Assembly (NCBI RefSeq): GCF_014529535.1 | Contig: NW_023503493.1 | Span: 17,950,001 to 18,014,000, forward strand | DNA: 64,000 nt | Origin: Bradysia coprophila | Taxonomy: Eukaryota; Arthropoda; Insecta; Diptera; Sciaridae | Direction of reading: 5' to 3' | Part shown: piece by piece, positions 50,501 through 60,218 of the stretch | Layout of the letters: every line of letters starts with the position of its first letter | Numbering within the stretch: position 1 is the stretch's first letter | Notes under the pieces: model-generated | What the model was told of the DNA's origin: nothing | Seen by the model: the letters and a program-made list of their open reading frames with translations, nothing else | Database searches by the model: none | Translations under genes and position numbers: made by a program

Positions 50501-53500
50501 ACGCTTTTGATTTGTAAAAAAATTCTTAAATATGTTTACACGAACATCAAAAATTTGAATATAGAGAGTCTATCTATCTATCTATCTATCTATCAACCAT
50601 CTATAAAGTCGCGTTTACCTTAATAATGAGAATATATGTTCAATTCTGTGTAATTCTTTTGGGAAATAGTATAGCTACATCATCGGGGTGAATTCCATGT
50701 TAGAGCGATTTACGATTTGTAGTCTATATAGTATGTATACAACAACACAGAAATGTAATGTGTTTTATTTCTCCTTTTACATATAAGAAGGTTTAATGTG
50801 CATATTAGGTGGAAAAGACCCATAAATAAAACTGTAGTAAAGAACAGTAAAGAAACGAAAACGAAAAGAAAATAACAACAGAGTTGTGAAAATCTTACAA
50901 AGAAGAATAGAAATAAATAGAAAAAATTTGATTTGGTTATGATTTATTCACAACATGGTTTTTTATGAACAGACTATGCTCGTTGCAATGTTATATGAAG
51001 AAAATTTCTTGTTTAATGAGTAAACAAATGAAAACATGGACTCAGAAATAAAAACATTAACTCAATTTGCTTTGGGATTTACAGTTGTTGTGTACATAAA
51101 TCTTGTCATTCATAGTATGAGGTATAAATCACGCAAACTAAAAATGAGGAAACAAAAATGAGGATTCACCTTGTATCTGCGATTTTCATAGTTTTCTTTT
51201 TTTATTTCCCTCTAAAACTCACGGTTGGGCGGTTTATTATAAATACCTGGGCGATATCTATAATAAAAAAGGATCTGGACCCATTCGTAATGTTGAACTA
51301 TCAAAAAGCATCTGACAATTTTCAATTTTGCATGTCAATCATCACGTCTTTAGAGATTAATTAAATGAATTTATTACATTCACCTACGCATTCCTATAAA
51401 AGGGTTTTATTGAATTTTACATATCAATAAACTACATTATTGTATTGTATTGCGTGGTGTCGGTTTGATATGTAAATAGCTGAATTTCCTATTTCTTGTT
51501 TTTTACCAGTCCGTACAATCTCAATCATTTAAAACGATCATTTAAAGGGTGCGAGGTAGGCGTAACGATGTGAGTAGAAAACTAGGTTTTGTGGTTGTAG
51601 AGATGAGACTCAAGATATGTGTATTGGGCTGCTAGGAATTTCGCGCTGCGTCATTCACAATAATTGCCTAAATGACACATTTTGTATAAGGAAAATGTCA
51701 CTTTGTGGTTTATTGTGAATGACACGGCGCGAAATTCCTCAACACCGTGTATTACTAGTATTTTACATAACAAGGAATAAAAAGTAGAGTTTTTGTTTGT
51801 TCCCCTGACTGTAAGTCAGGGTCTTTTGCCGGACAATACCCAATAATGTTTATCCCGAAGGTTGTATGAACTGTTATGAAAAACGGAATTGTTTGTCCCA
51901 ATATTTTGCTTGTAGACACGATAACTTGAGTAATTATCAACCAATTACTAATTTTACTTTTTTAATCGACGGAGAATTGAGTTCCTGAGGTTTAGTCCGA
52001 AGATGGGCTATGTGGGATTAAGGATCTGGAAGTTATTCCAGAAAAACAGTATTTTCCACTGTTGGAAATCCAATAACTCGAAAAAGATTGCTTAGATGGA
52101 ATTTGATATCACGCATGATAGTTAGCTATGACGCATGATAGTTAGCTATGACGCATGATAGTTAGCTATGACGCATGATAGTTAGCTATCACGCATGACA
52201 GTTAGCTATCACGCATGATAGTTAGCTATCACGGATGATAGTCAGCTATCACGCATGATAGTCAGCTATCACGCATGATAGTCAGCTATCACGCATGATA
52301 GTCAGCTATCACGCATGATAGTCAGCTATCACGCATGATAGTCAGCTATCACGCATGATAGTCAGCTATCACGCATGATAGTCAGCTATCACGGTGATAG
52401 TTGGATATAGTCAGGTATAGTCAGGTGAAAGTCAGCTATCACGCATGATAGTTTTCTATAACGGTGATAGTCAGCTATCACGGGCAAAATTAGCAGATTT
52501 CACGCCATGACATAAAATATTTATAAAATTTTATGAAAAACCAATTTCTGAATGTATGGAATGACGCTAAAAACAATCAAACAGAAAACTTTAAAACTCC
52601 AACGAGTGTGAAGTTTGCGGCCAGAGCGAAGCGAGAAGTGTAAGAAAAGAACGTCTGCGGAACTATTTTATATTATACCAAGGTGAAAGAGTCCTCTAAT
52701 CGTTTCACACTCGCATCTTTTACTTTTGATTAACGTTAGCAATAAGACAATGAAACTGAATAATAGACAACTTATACGAATGGGAAGTTTGCGGACAGAG
52801 CGGAGCGAGGGCACGAGTCCTTGTCGCAAATTTACAAGAAAATAAAGAACAGAAAAAGTACTTTACTCTGATGTTTCGGAAGTTTAACAACGGAAAAAAA
52901 TGAAATTGATTAAATAGTATGTTGTGTTACAAGTATTGTAATGTTGATTTTTTCAGCACTAGACCCAAGTTTTCCTTACGAGCGGAGCGAGTAAGGAAAA
53001 TTGGGTCGTGTGCTGAAAAAATCTCATTACAATACGTGTAACACATCATGCTTTGTGCCAACCGAGAATTGAAATAGACAAATGTACAAAAATTCAGAAT
53101 TTTCATTGTAAACAATCACTCTTCGAATTTGATCGATCACGTTGCTTTGCATTTTTTTAAAACGAATGCTGTAATAACTCATACGAATTTCATTTCAACC
53201 CTGGTTTGAGTGTTGTAATAAGCCATGAAAACGGGTGTTGTAATTTTGGACATTTCAATCTAGTTATCGATATTGAAATCCGTCGTATTTCAATTCTCGG
53301 TGGCACAATATATATTGAAAAAATTGTCAGTCAACGGACCTCACCCGCCCAAAAAGTGGAACTTAGTATTTTGTTAATCCAAGCCAAGGTTTACAAATAC
53401 ACGAAAACGAGACTTTTCAAAAATCATTTTAGGGCAATGGTGAACTTTGGGGAGGCTATTGTGTTTAGGTAGTATCAATGAATCAAATACCGGGTTCACA

Positions 53501-56500
53501 GGTAACTGAAAGTGTTTTCCATGCTTTTGTTTTTCCTAGGGTCGAAAGTGGTTTATTCCACTCCTAGGGAAAACAAGAAAATTGGTTTAGGTTTCAAAAG
53601 CATGTAAAATTCATTAAATAAATCAGAATAAAAATTGAAAGTCTATTTTTCATGTGTTTATTGACCTCAGCTTCGACTCGGATCAATAAAATTCACACGA
53701 AAACTCTACTCTTCATCTTTTTTTCCCAATAGCAATAGCAATTAAATTTTAAATTAAATGTAGGCGAAGTCTTAACTGACATCAAATTGAACGAGTTCAA
53801 CATATATTTTGTTTGTATGCAAAAAACGAAAAAGGGCGTAATCATAAACAACTAAAGTTCCAACATCTATTAAACTTTTCGAATTAAAGATGTCCCAGCA
53901 CACAAATAAAAAAAAAGTGTAGGCATGTGATCTATTTAAAAACTTAAACGAAGTCCATTCTTCTTCTTTACTATATCTCATATTACTTCCCATAGAGAGT
54001 CACAATGTCATGAAATAAAAATGCAAAAGAAAAACTTTTTAAAACAATCCGATCAAGGCTAACAAAAACACTGGAAAACTTTTTAAACCAATTTCATCCA
54101 CACTTTAACCATTCAAAACAAAAGAAAAAATTGAAAAAAAGTGTGACTTCTAAATAGTAAAAGTTTTATTTATTTCACGCGATACAATCTTTTTTATAGT
54201 TTCATGTTTCACCGTCATTATGGGTGCTCATTTAAATGAAGAAGCGAGCATTATCTACTTATCTATAAACAGTATACCTGCTCATCGACGGAAAGTTTAG
54301 TACACACAATCAGAACTAAAGCACAACAGAAGTGCCTTCTCGTAGAATTACAACGAAGGATAGCAGCTTTCATAACAGTAACGGAAAGCTTAATGAAAAA
54401 GCACAAATGGAAAAGCAAACTATTCATTATAATAATCGAATCACATACCTACATTCGATTGTTGGATTAATGTACCCGGATTCGGTCTCATGTGTTTCGC
54501 TCAGCTTGTCGTCCGTTTTGAATTTGTCAATCTTTTCCTTTCTTCTAATCGATAAATGTTGCTGTTGCAATGCCACTAAATCTCCAAACTTTGAATTTTC
54601 ATTGTTGTTGAGTAGATATTTGTTTGCTCCAGTGCTAAATGTTAAAGAATGTGATAAGTCGTTGTATGAATTGGCTTCTGTTAATTAATTTATTCTAGAT
54701 AGGGCCTATTAAGGCCTTGACATTAATAACTTTTACTGTAAAAAACCATGACCCGATTTATACCGATTTATTTAATTCCTTCTAAATATTCGAAACAACT
54801 TTATGCTACAGCACCTACAAATTTTGTAGTTGTGTCATGACCAGGCACTAATTTTTGCTAAGAACACATTTATTGGAACGTGAAAAATTTGCTTCATTAA
54901 CTAATTACTGAATTACTCGAAAATAGTGTTGACTTTGTATATATCGTAGGCAAGCATGAATGAAGAAAAAAAATTCATTTCGAATTGGGTTAAGTTTTTT
55001 CATGTGTTGAAGATGGTTTCTTACCGGTGAATGTAGTGTTTATCACGGTTATCAAAGTTAATTTGTTATAAAAATGTAGGTCGTAATTCGAATCAGTTCC
55101 TAATGCGAGTGATTTTGTTTTGATTGTGTCAAGACCTACAAAGTGAACTTTACTTTTAAATCAAAATTACTGTGGACGACCATTAATATTATCGGTTGAT
55201 AAAATTTTGAAGATTCTACTCTCACCAGATCATTGGCAACTAAAAAATTATCATTTTAAAATCAACTCGTCGTTAGCAAAATTAAAGATCGATCGATTTG
55301 TGGTGCACTAAAGCAACATTTATTGTTTTGGATAAATTATTCTTCGTCTTTCCTAAGCTAGACAGCCACTAATTCACAACATCAAATTGTTTCTAGTCTT
55401 TCTAGTCTAGATCAAAGGCTTGATGTTTCAGCTACTTGTGCAAGTTACAGTTTAGCAACTCCTCCTAAGAAATAAAGTATCTTTAGCCATTGTACAGGGA
55501 AAAAATGAAATTCACAATGGGAAAACAATATTCACGTCAAATCCCACCTATCGCTAATTTCACACGCTTAAATAAAATATTAAATTGACAGGACATACGC
55601 CTATTCATCTGTTATTGATAAAGGCAACAAAAATAATGACAAGCTCTGGGTAATATTGTCATTTATTCACAGTAAAATGTATGTTAAAAAATGTGAAGTA
55701 CAAGATTTGAAATCAATGAATTGAAAATACTTTGATCGATGGAAGTAATAGAGCCGATAATAATACTGGTCATATTCTTGTCGTCTGTAACGGATTAAAT
55801 AAATTAAAGGCGGGATATTTTAAATCTATTACTTCATTTATTCAATTAATGAGGAAATAGATATGTTAACCAGAGAACCAGCTCAGTGTAAGAGAACAAT
55901 GTTTTATTTACCTCAATGACTTTAACGAATAAATTAGCAAACATTAACCGCAGTTCATGGCTAATTTCTGTCGTCGCTGTCAATAACAGATAACTAGAAA
56001 ATAGAAATTCAGTTTCAGGTCGACTTGCAGAAACACAAATTTAAATAACACACATGTGATCCACCTCACTTTTTATAAGCCGTGATTTTCCGTCTGTTTT
56101 AATTACAATAAAAGAAAAACTATTCTTCTACAGTCACATTCCCTCTAGGGTATGTCCTAGGCTTTTGTTAGTAGGAAAACTCATTCAGTTGCAATGACAA
56201 TGCTGGTTCAAGGAAAATCAAGCCGACAGGCATCTGGAATTTTTTCTTGAACACATTTGAATGTGCAACAAACTCCAGTGAAATTTTGATAAGTAAGAAT
56301 TGTCGCAAATATCGTTTTCAGTTTCTTCGTTTTTGTTAGCCAGAAATTCAAGTCTTTCGATTTTAAAATTCTGAATTTTGCAATAATTTTCAGATGTTCG
56401 TTAAATTTGCTTTCATAAATTGCTTGTGAGCTCCGAAGCAAAATTTGCATGTTTATTTGATTACATTTTTGTTTAGAGAACGTTTAAATCTAAATTTAAA

Positions 56501-56720
56501 ATTAATTGATCTAAAACCAATGAACGAATTCATACAGGTGCGGATGACACATAAGCAAGGCTTTTGACCTGAGCTTCAGTTTTTCCTTTTTCTTTGGTGC
56601 CACTTTTGCATATTCACCACGATGTTCCCATATATTTGTTCTATTCTCTCGATGTAAAATCGCATCTATTTGCATCCAAATGCCACTTAATTTATTCACC
56701 GATCCCGCGTCTTCAGACAT
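41542..56720 (-). CDS. Coiled-coil protein with acidic C-terminus, family not recognised
   Basis: Minus-strand exons are 56720-56569, 54634-54449, 45156-45006, 42515-42190, 42129-42025, 41971-41752 and 41691-41542, giving 429 aa. Five of the six junctions are firm; exons 3-7 are well supported by phase and splice signals. The first donor (GTCAAA) and the sixth (GTTTTC) are weak. Exon 3 encodes a charged helix with LERLMGTNVVRLTDRKYMME. Exon 4 has IIKRRSKLKTNRQKNAERLM and WEKERQKINEIEKQREVEDK, a Lys/Glu/Arg-rich coiled coil. Exons 5-6 are Ser/Asp/Arg-rich and probably disordered. The last exon ends in an almost pure Glu run and CVSDDL. The start ATG gives MSEDAGSVNKLSGIWMQIDA. There is no signal peptide or membrane segment. 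A cytoskeletal or ciliary role is possible but unproven. Confidence 0.8.
43271..43557 (+). CDS. Possible 3' part of a small secreted-peptide gene nested in an intron
   Basis: After a good acceptor (TTTAGATTACAG) the frame reads TRLWISLILFFVSANNATKE, which looks like the end of a signal peptide followed by a mature start. A charged helical stretch follows (EIEEETIQSLKEVSLFGLRK, then LIDNINQSKLKGK). A junction from 43443 (GTGTCG, weak donor) to 43525 (strong TTTTTTTGCAG acceptor) continues in phase as AVEEHINEIL and stop. Without splicing the frame stops at 43459. No in-frame ATG is present upstream before a stop, so a start exon further left would be needed; I could not find it. Confidence 0.35.
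43793..44038. mobile_element. Inverted-repeat element, family B copy 3
   Basis: It begins TTAATTATACCTAGAGAGG and ends with the inverse CCTCTCTAGGTATAATTAC. It is the longest of the three family B copies (about 246 bp), with CTTAATTAAGAGGG near the centre. The frame at 43793-44086 is only a reading of the element. Confidence 0.85.
46677..46787. mobile_element. Hairpin with 38-bp arms
   Basis: ATTCACCTCTGTCCACATGT and TTTATTTAGACACTTGGGG on the left are mirrored by CCCCAAGTGTCTAAATAAAC and ATTTGGACAGAGGTGAAT on the right. The loop reads GCATGAGCCGAAGGCGAATG. Confidence 0.88.
46790..46862. repeat. Second adjacent hairpin
   Basis: TATTTTATCTACC and GGCGAAATAATAGCA on the left pair with TGCTATTATTTCACC and GGTAGATAAAATA on the right. 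It directly abuts the preceding hairpin. Confidence 0.85.
46992..47560. mobile_element. 570-bp palindrome (foldback element)
   Basis: TAGGGCTCTTCCTTTCATTT on the left is mirrored by AAATGAAAGGAAGAGCCCTA on the right. The arms continue through GAGTATAT-rich subrepeats, ATACTCGATATACGG, and CAAACAAAATGCCA, to CCAATATCGGCTGAGCGATA facing its inverse near 47291-47316. The loop is about 60 bp. The open frames on both strands (46891, 46954, 47253, 47331) mirror one another and are artefacts. Confidence 0.92.
49536..49652. repeat. Compound hairpin with GC-rich ends
   Basis: TTTACATGCTTGCTAAGCGG and GGCGAAA on the left pair with the inverse at 49626-49652. A second, inner hairpin, GGGGCGAAAGC and GCTTTCGCCCC at 49583-49604, sits inside it. 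Confidence 0.88.
49784..49892. repeat. Hairpin with TTCGTTCGG apex
   Basis: GTGCACCTGTTTGGGACGGT and TGATTTAAGGCA pair imperfectly with TGCCTTAAATCAATCGTCCA and AAACAGGTAC. The apex carries CTCACTTCGTTCGGCC. Confidence 0.8.
50571..50594. repeat. TATC microsatellite
   Basis: Six consecutive TATC units are seen. Confidence 0.95.
51634..51739. repeat. Hairpin of about 106 bp
   Basis: AGGAATTTCGCGCTGCGTCA and TTCACAATAA on the left pair with TTATTGTGAATGACACGGCG and CGAAATTCCT on the right. Confidence 0.85.
52106..52485. repeat. 20-bp tandem satellite
   Basis: The unit is ATCACGCATGATAGTCAGCT, repeated about 14 times to near 52392 and then decaying to about 52485. The first copies carry GTTAGCTATG and the later ones GTCAGCTATC, so the array has two sub-types in blocks. 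GATAGTCAGCTATC is itself partly palindromic. Confidence 0.95.
52922..53047. repeat. Hairpin with GAGCGGAGCGAG apex
   Basis: TGTGTTACAAGTATTGTAAT and TTTTTTCAGCAC on the left pair with GTGCTGAAAAAATCTCATTA and CAATACGTGTAACACA on the right. The inner stem is CCCAAGTTTTCCTTAC with its inverse, and the loop is GAGCGGAGCGA. Confidence 0.85.
53640..53730. mobile_element. Single arm related to the 14573-15137 foldback
   Basis: It shares TCATGTGTTTATTGACCTC, CGGATCAATAAAATTCACAC and GAAAACTCTACTCTTCATCT with the left arm near 14610-14690. I do not see a facing arm here. Confidence 0.6.
54635..56568 (-). other. Intron 1 of the coiled-coil gene
   Basis: This 1.9-kb AT-rich intron holds no repeat or other gene that I can support. 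A minus-strand stretch at about 55911-55990 has splice-like borders but does not fit the reading phase. Confidence 0.5.
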
Positions 56721-57548
56721 TCCGTTTAACAAACCGATTCTTTTCTTTTTTTTATTCAAAAATTCAATTTTATTTTAAGTTATTTAAAATCAAAAGCACA
56801 AAGATATTTCATTGGAAATATCACACCGTAACGACCACCGTCGACCAGACAGAAAAAAACTCTAAACGAGACTCATCGATTTGCGCTTGAAGCAGTTGCG
56901 ATTTGTATTATCAACGGAAAATGTGAAATTTCTATTACTAATGCCGAAAGCACCATTAAACATAAGCTTCTACCTCGCATACACATTTTCACTTCTCATT
57001 CCAAAACTTTTTTTTTATATAATAAACGGTCTACATACTTGGTACAGTTTGGTTATAATATATGGCTTTATGATAGTGATTTAAAGGTAATATCCTAAAT
57101 AGAGTGCAGTAATTCATATGTAATATCAGTGACGGGGGGTGTAAAGACATTTCACAAAAGAAAATCAAAAAAAAAAATCTGAAGTTTAAATAATTAGATT
57201 GTGTTAAGTTTTCATATCATTCCACAAATGCTTTAGCTTTGATTGATTTTCCTTGCAAACGGCATTACACTTCAATTGCATGCTGAATGGATATTAAGAC
57301 TTTTTTCGCGAAGATATTTTCTGGTCTGTTTAAATTTTTATTATTTCGGTGAAACATATTCCATCCCATCATGCGATGAAAGGTTTTCATTCTCTTATGG
57401 CAGTAATTTAATTTTTAACAATTTAAAATAAGAAGTGGGACGTTAATAATTTTTGAAAGTGTCAGAAACATTTTTTATCGACAGCAACGACAAAATAGGC
57501 AATGATCTACGGCTAATAATAAAGCGAATGAAATAGTAGTGTAGTGGA

Positions 57549-57660
57549 TCTAGTATCTAAATAGAGTACTGAAACTGGACATGGACAATGTTTCTCTATT
57601 TGGCGGATGTCATTTGGAGGAGCACTTTTGCTTGAAGTGCGTTGCTTTTATATACTTATA
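57549..57660. repeat. Dispersed repeat, copy 1
   Basis: AAATAGAGTACTGAAAC and GCACTTTTGCTTGAAGTGCG with GTTGCT also occur at about 61621-61753, with a different centre. It is a short dispersed repeat of unknown type. Confidence 0.65.
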
Positions 57661-57853
57661 ATTCTTTCTCTTTGATGTAATTTTTGAATCAAGTAAATGC
57701 CTATTTTGTCGCTCATGTGGATTTTGTTAATTGAAAACTTTTGCAAAAATTTCTTGACAGATTGGATTTTAAAAACAGCCTCTCGAAGTCGGACACATTT
57801 TCTGGTGGAATTTTTTGTATGTACCTAGAAAGGACTTCGACCCTAGAAACCTA

Positions 57854-58366
57854 GAAACTACTTTCAAAAAAATCTTCGAAGCTTGTGTGGCTAGCGAGAG
57901 GTCATCAAAAACTGAAAACTTCCTCTGTTCTTACAGAAATTTCTCGAGGTACACACAGCGTACATGGTCGTGTGGGGTATTATCTGAAAGGTAATTTTAT
58001 GTGCTTTTGGGGCAAATAGGGTCTTGTGGTTTGGATACATCAACAATGAAATAGAAGTTGAAATGTTTAATTTCATCGCATATGCATCCAAACCCCATAA
58101 GACCCGAAAGTACATAAAATAACCTTTTCAATGACATCTCACACCACCATGTACATTTCGTGTACCCTGAGAAACTTCTGTTCTCAGTCTTTTTCGGTTG
58201 AAAACTTCAACTGCACTATTTCAGTGTGCATGAATTTTAAACCCAATATTCGGCTCAGTAGTATATGAAATTACCTTTTTCCAATAAAACCCCACACGAC
58301 CTTGTCGGTTTTTGATCACCTTTCACCAGCCACTCAAGCTTCGAAGAGTTTTTTTGAAAGTTGTTT
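57854..58366. mobile_element. 513-bp foldback element
   Basis: AAACTACTTTCAAAAAAATC and TTCGAAGCTTG on the left are mirrored by CAAGCTTCGAAGAGTTTTTT and TGAAAGTTGTTT on the right. Inside, TTTGGATACATCAACAATG-type sequence faces ATGCATCCAAACC, and GTACACACAGCGTACATGGT faces ACCATGTACATTTCGTGTAC. The match is imperfect, so it is older than the 37722 palindrome. Confidence 0.85.
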
Positions 58367-60218
58367 GCTTCTACTGTACAAAAATTACACGATTGTGAGC
58401 CTTACATTTTTGTGGGACATAATGATAAAGAGGAGAAACCCCCTTACGTTCAGCTCATATTAGTATGGAAAAATAATAAAATGGAAACGCCAATGGAATG
58501 TTTGACTCTTTGCTAATAAAGTAAATGCGAGTAAATATAATCGAGAAAATGTGCTCGCTGAGTTCTAAACACATTTTACGATGGAATTATCCAATGAATA
58601 GACGAAATAATAAAATCATACAAAATATGATTTTTGCATGCCATCCGAATCTCGTCTATTTGCTGAGTATGTATTAACTCGAAAATAAAATATTATTCAT
58701 TCTCTTTATATGGCACCCCATACGCGCTTTGCCACCGTTATGGCTATATATGGCCCTATAACTACACTTAAATACAGAAAGCTATCTTTTGCTTTGGCAA
58801 GGATTCAAATGCTATCACCTGTCAAATCACAACAGCAATGAAATCCATCAGACTTGTGGTTGTTCGATAGCACGCAAACGATTATCATGCCTATATTTAT
58901 AATTTGAGCACGCGGAACAATAATCCACTTTAACATTAATTTCTTGGTATATTGTTTTCGATGAGCTGGTTGAAATTACAGAACGCAACACACACTGCAT
59001 TATGGGGCAGAGTTGCAAAAATATATAGTTCATTCCATATCATGTGTATTGAATGTATTGAAATGTGATAAAAACAGAAATCAATGTGCAGTGCACTGAG
59101 CACAGAAAAAGTAGATTTAGGTAAAGATTTACCAGCATATTTTGCCTGACCTTGACCCGTACGTTTAAGTTTATTTTCTCGACAACAAACTCAAACTTTA
59201 ATTTACAAGGTCATTGTAAGAGAAAGTATTCCTAAATTTGAGGTAAAAAATATTAGGCGACGGTTTCAGGGAGCTGCGGGAATGGACCAATAAAACCACC
59301 TTTTTTTAAAATATTTTACCCTGGCTTATGTTTAATGTATTTAACAAAAGAAGTTACAGATTTAATAAATACCATGACGCTCGTGTTGTTCATAGAGTAT
59401 GAAATGAATTTAATTTAAAATTTTGGCAAATTAAAAATTTTATTTTATTTAATTCCTGAGAATAGGTCTTGGGTCTGACCCTAATCACTTTTCTTAGGCT
59501 CAGGTTTTCTTTTCTATAAAATTGTTCTGGAACAATTTTTACATTTTCACCTAGTTTCCACCCGTTGTGAGTATATTAGAACCACCTGTGGTTAATTTCT
59601 GATTGTGCATAGGTATCATTTTAAGGAACTACGCACGAAACATATAGTTACGTTATTGCAATGAACGGATGATAATACTAATCATTGAAGGTTGTGTGCA
59701 TAATACATATATAATACTGCTGTAGCGTCTACGTTGGTAGACTTAAATTTTGAATATTCAGTGATTTCCTACTGTTTCGATCAAATATATATCTGAGAAG
59801 TTACGCATTGAACAATTTAATGTAGCACAACTGCATTATTATACACACGAATACACATCATAGTAGAATTATAGCTAAATTAAAATAAAAATAAAAATTT
59901 GAAAGATATAAATAGTAACTGACACTACCATTCGAATTCTGTCCACTCTCACGGTTACGAACATTTTGTTCTTATAGTTTGGAGAAGACAGTTTGCTACA
60001 AATTAACGCATTCAATCTAAAAACTACTGTGAAAAACCGGTTCTTCGTTCTTATCGCCGTGAAAATTTTTACTTGGGCTCAATTACGAATAAAATAAATT
60101 GCCGTAATTTACTACTTGAGTTCAATTGATGCGTACAAATCAGGCGAACATATAACTAGTAAATTGGAGTGCATACTGAGCTTGGTTTCAGTGCAAGCAA
60201 GACACATGGTTTGGAAAA

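Larger units (their letters stand above)
45157..54448 (-). other. Intron 2 of the coiled-coil gene
   Basis: This 9.3-kb intron carries hairpins at 46677-46787, 46790-46862, 49536-49652, 49784-49892, 51634-51739 and 52922-53047. It also has a 570-bp palindrome at 46992-47560, a TATC microsatellite at 50571-50594, a 20-bp satellite at 52106-52485 and a repeat arm at about 53640-53730. No convincing gene is seen; the 53206-53472 frame has no recognisable domain. Confidence 0.65.
56721..60218. other. Intergenic region between divergent coiled-coil and transporter genes
   Basis: It should contain both promoters. It holds a foldback element at 57854-58366 and a dispersed repeat at about 57549-57660; the rest is AT-rich. 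The frames at 56594, 56881, 57243 and 58848 are not recognisable. Confidence 0.6.

Noticed and set aside
52106..52485. CRISPR-like array
   Set aside because: The 20-bp units are directly contiguous with no unique spacers, and this is eukaryotic DNA; it is a satellite.
53206..53472. Plus-strand frame of 88 codons
   Set aside because: It lies beside a hairpin in an intron and has no ATG-supported start or known domain.
54332..54688. Plus-strand frame of 118 codons
   Set aside because: It is the antisense of exon 2 of the coiled-coil gene, whose splice signals and phase fit the minus strand.
55911..55990. Minus-strand exon-like stretch (YLLLTATTEISHELRLMFAN)
   Set aside because: It has AG and GT borders but its phases cannot link to either neighbouring exon of the coiled-coil gene, whereas skipping it keeps frame.
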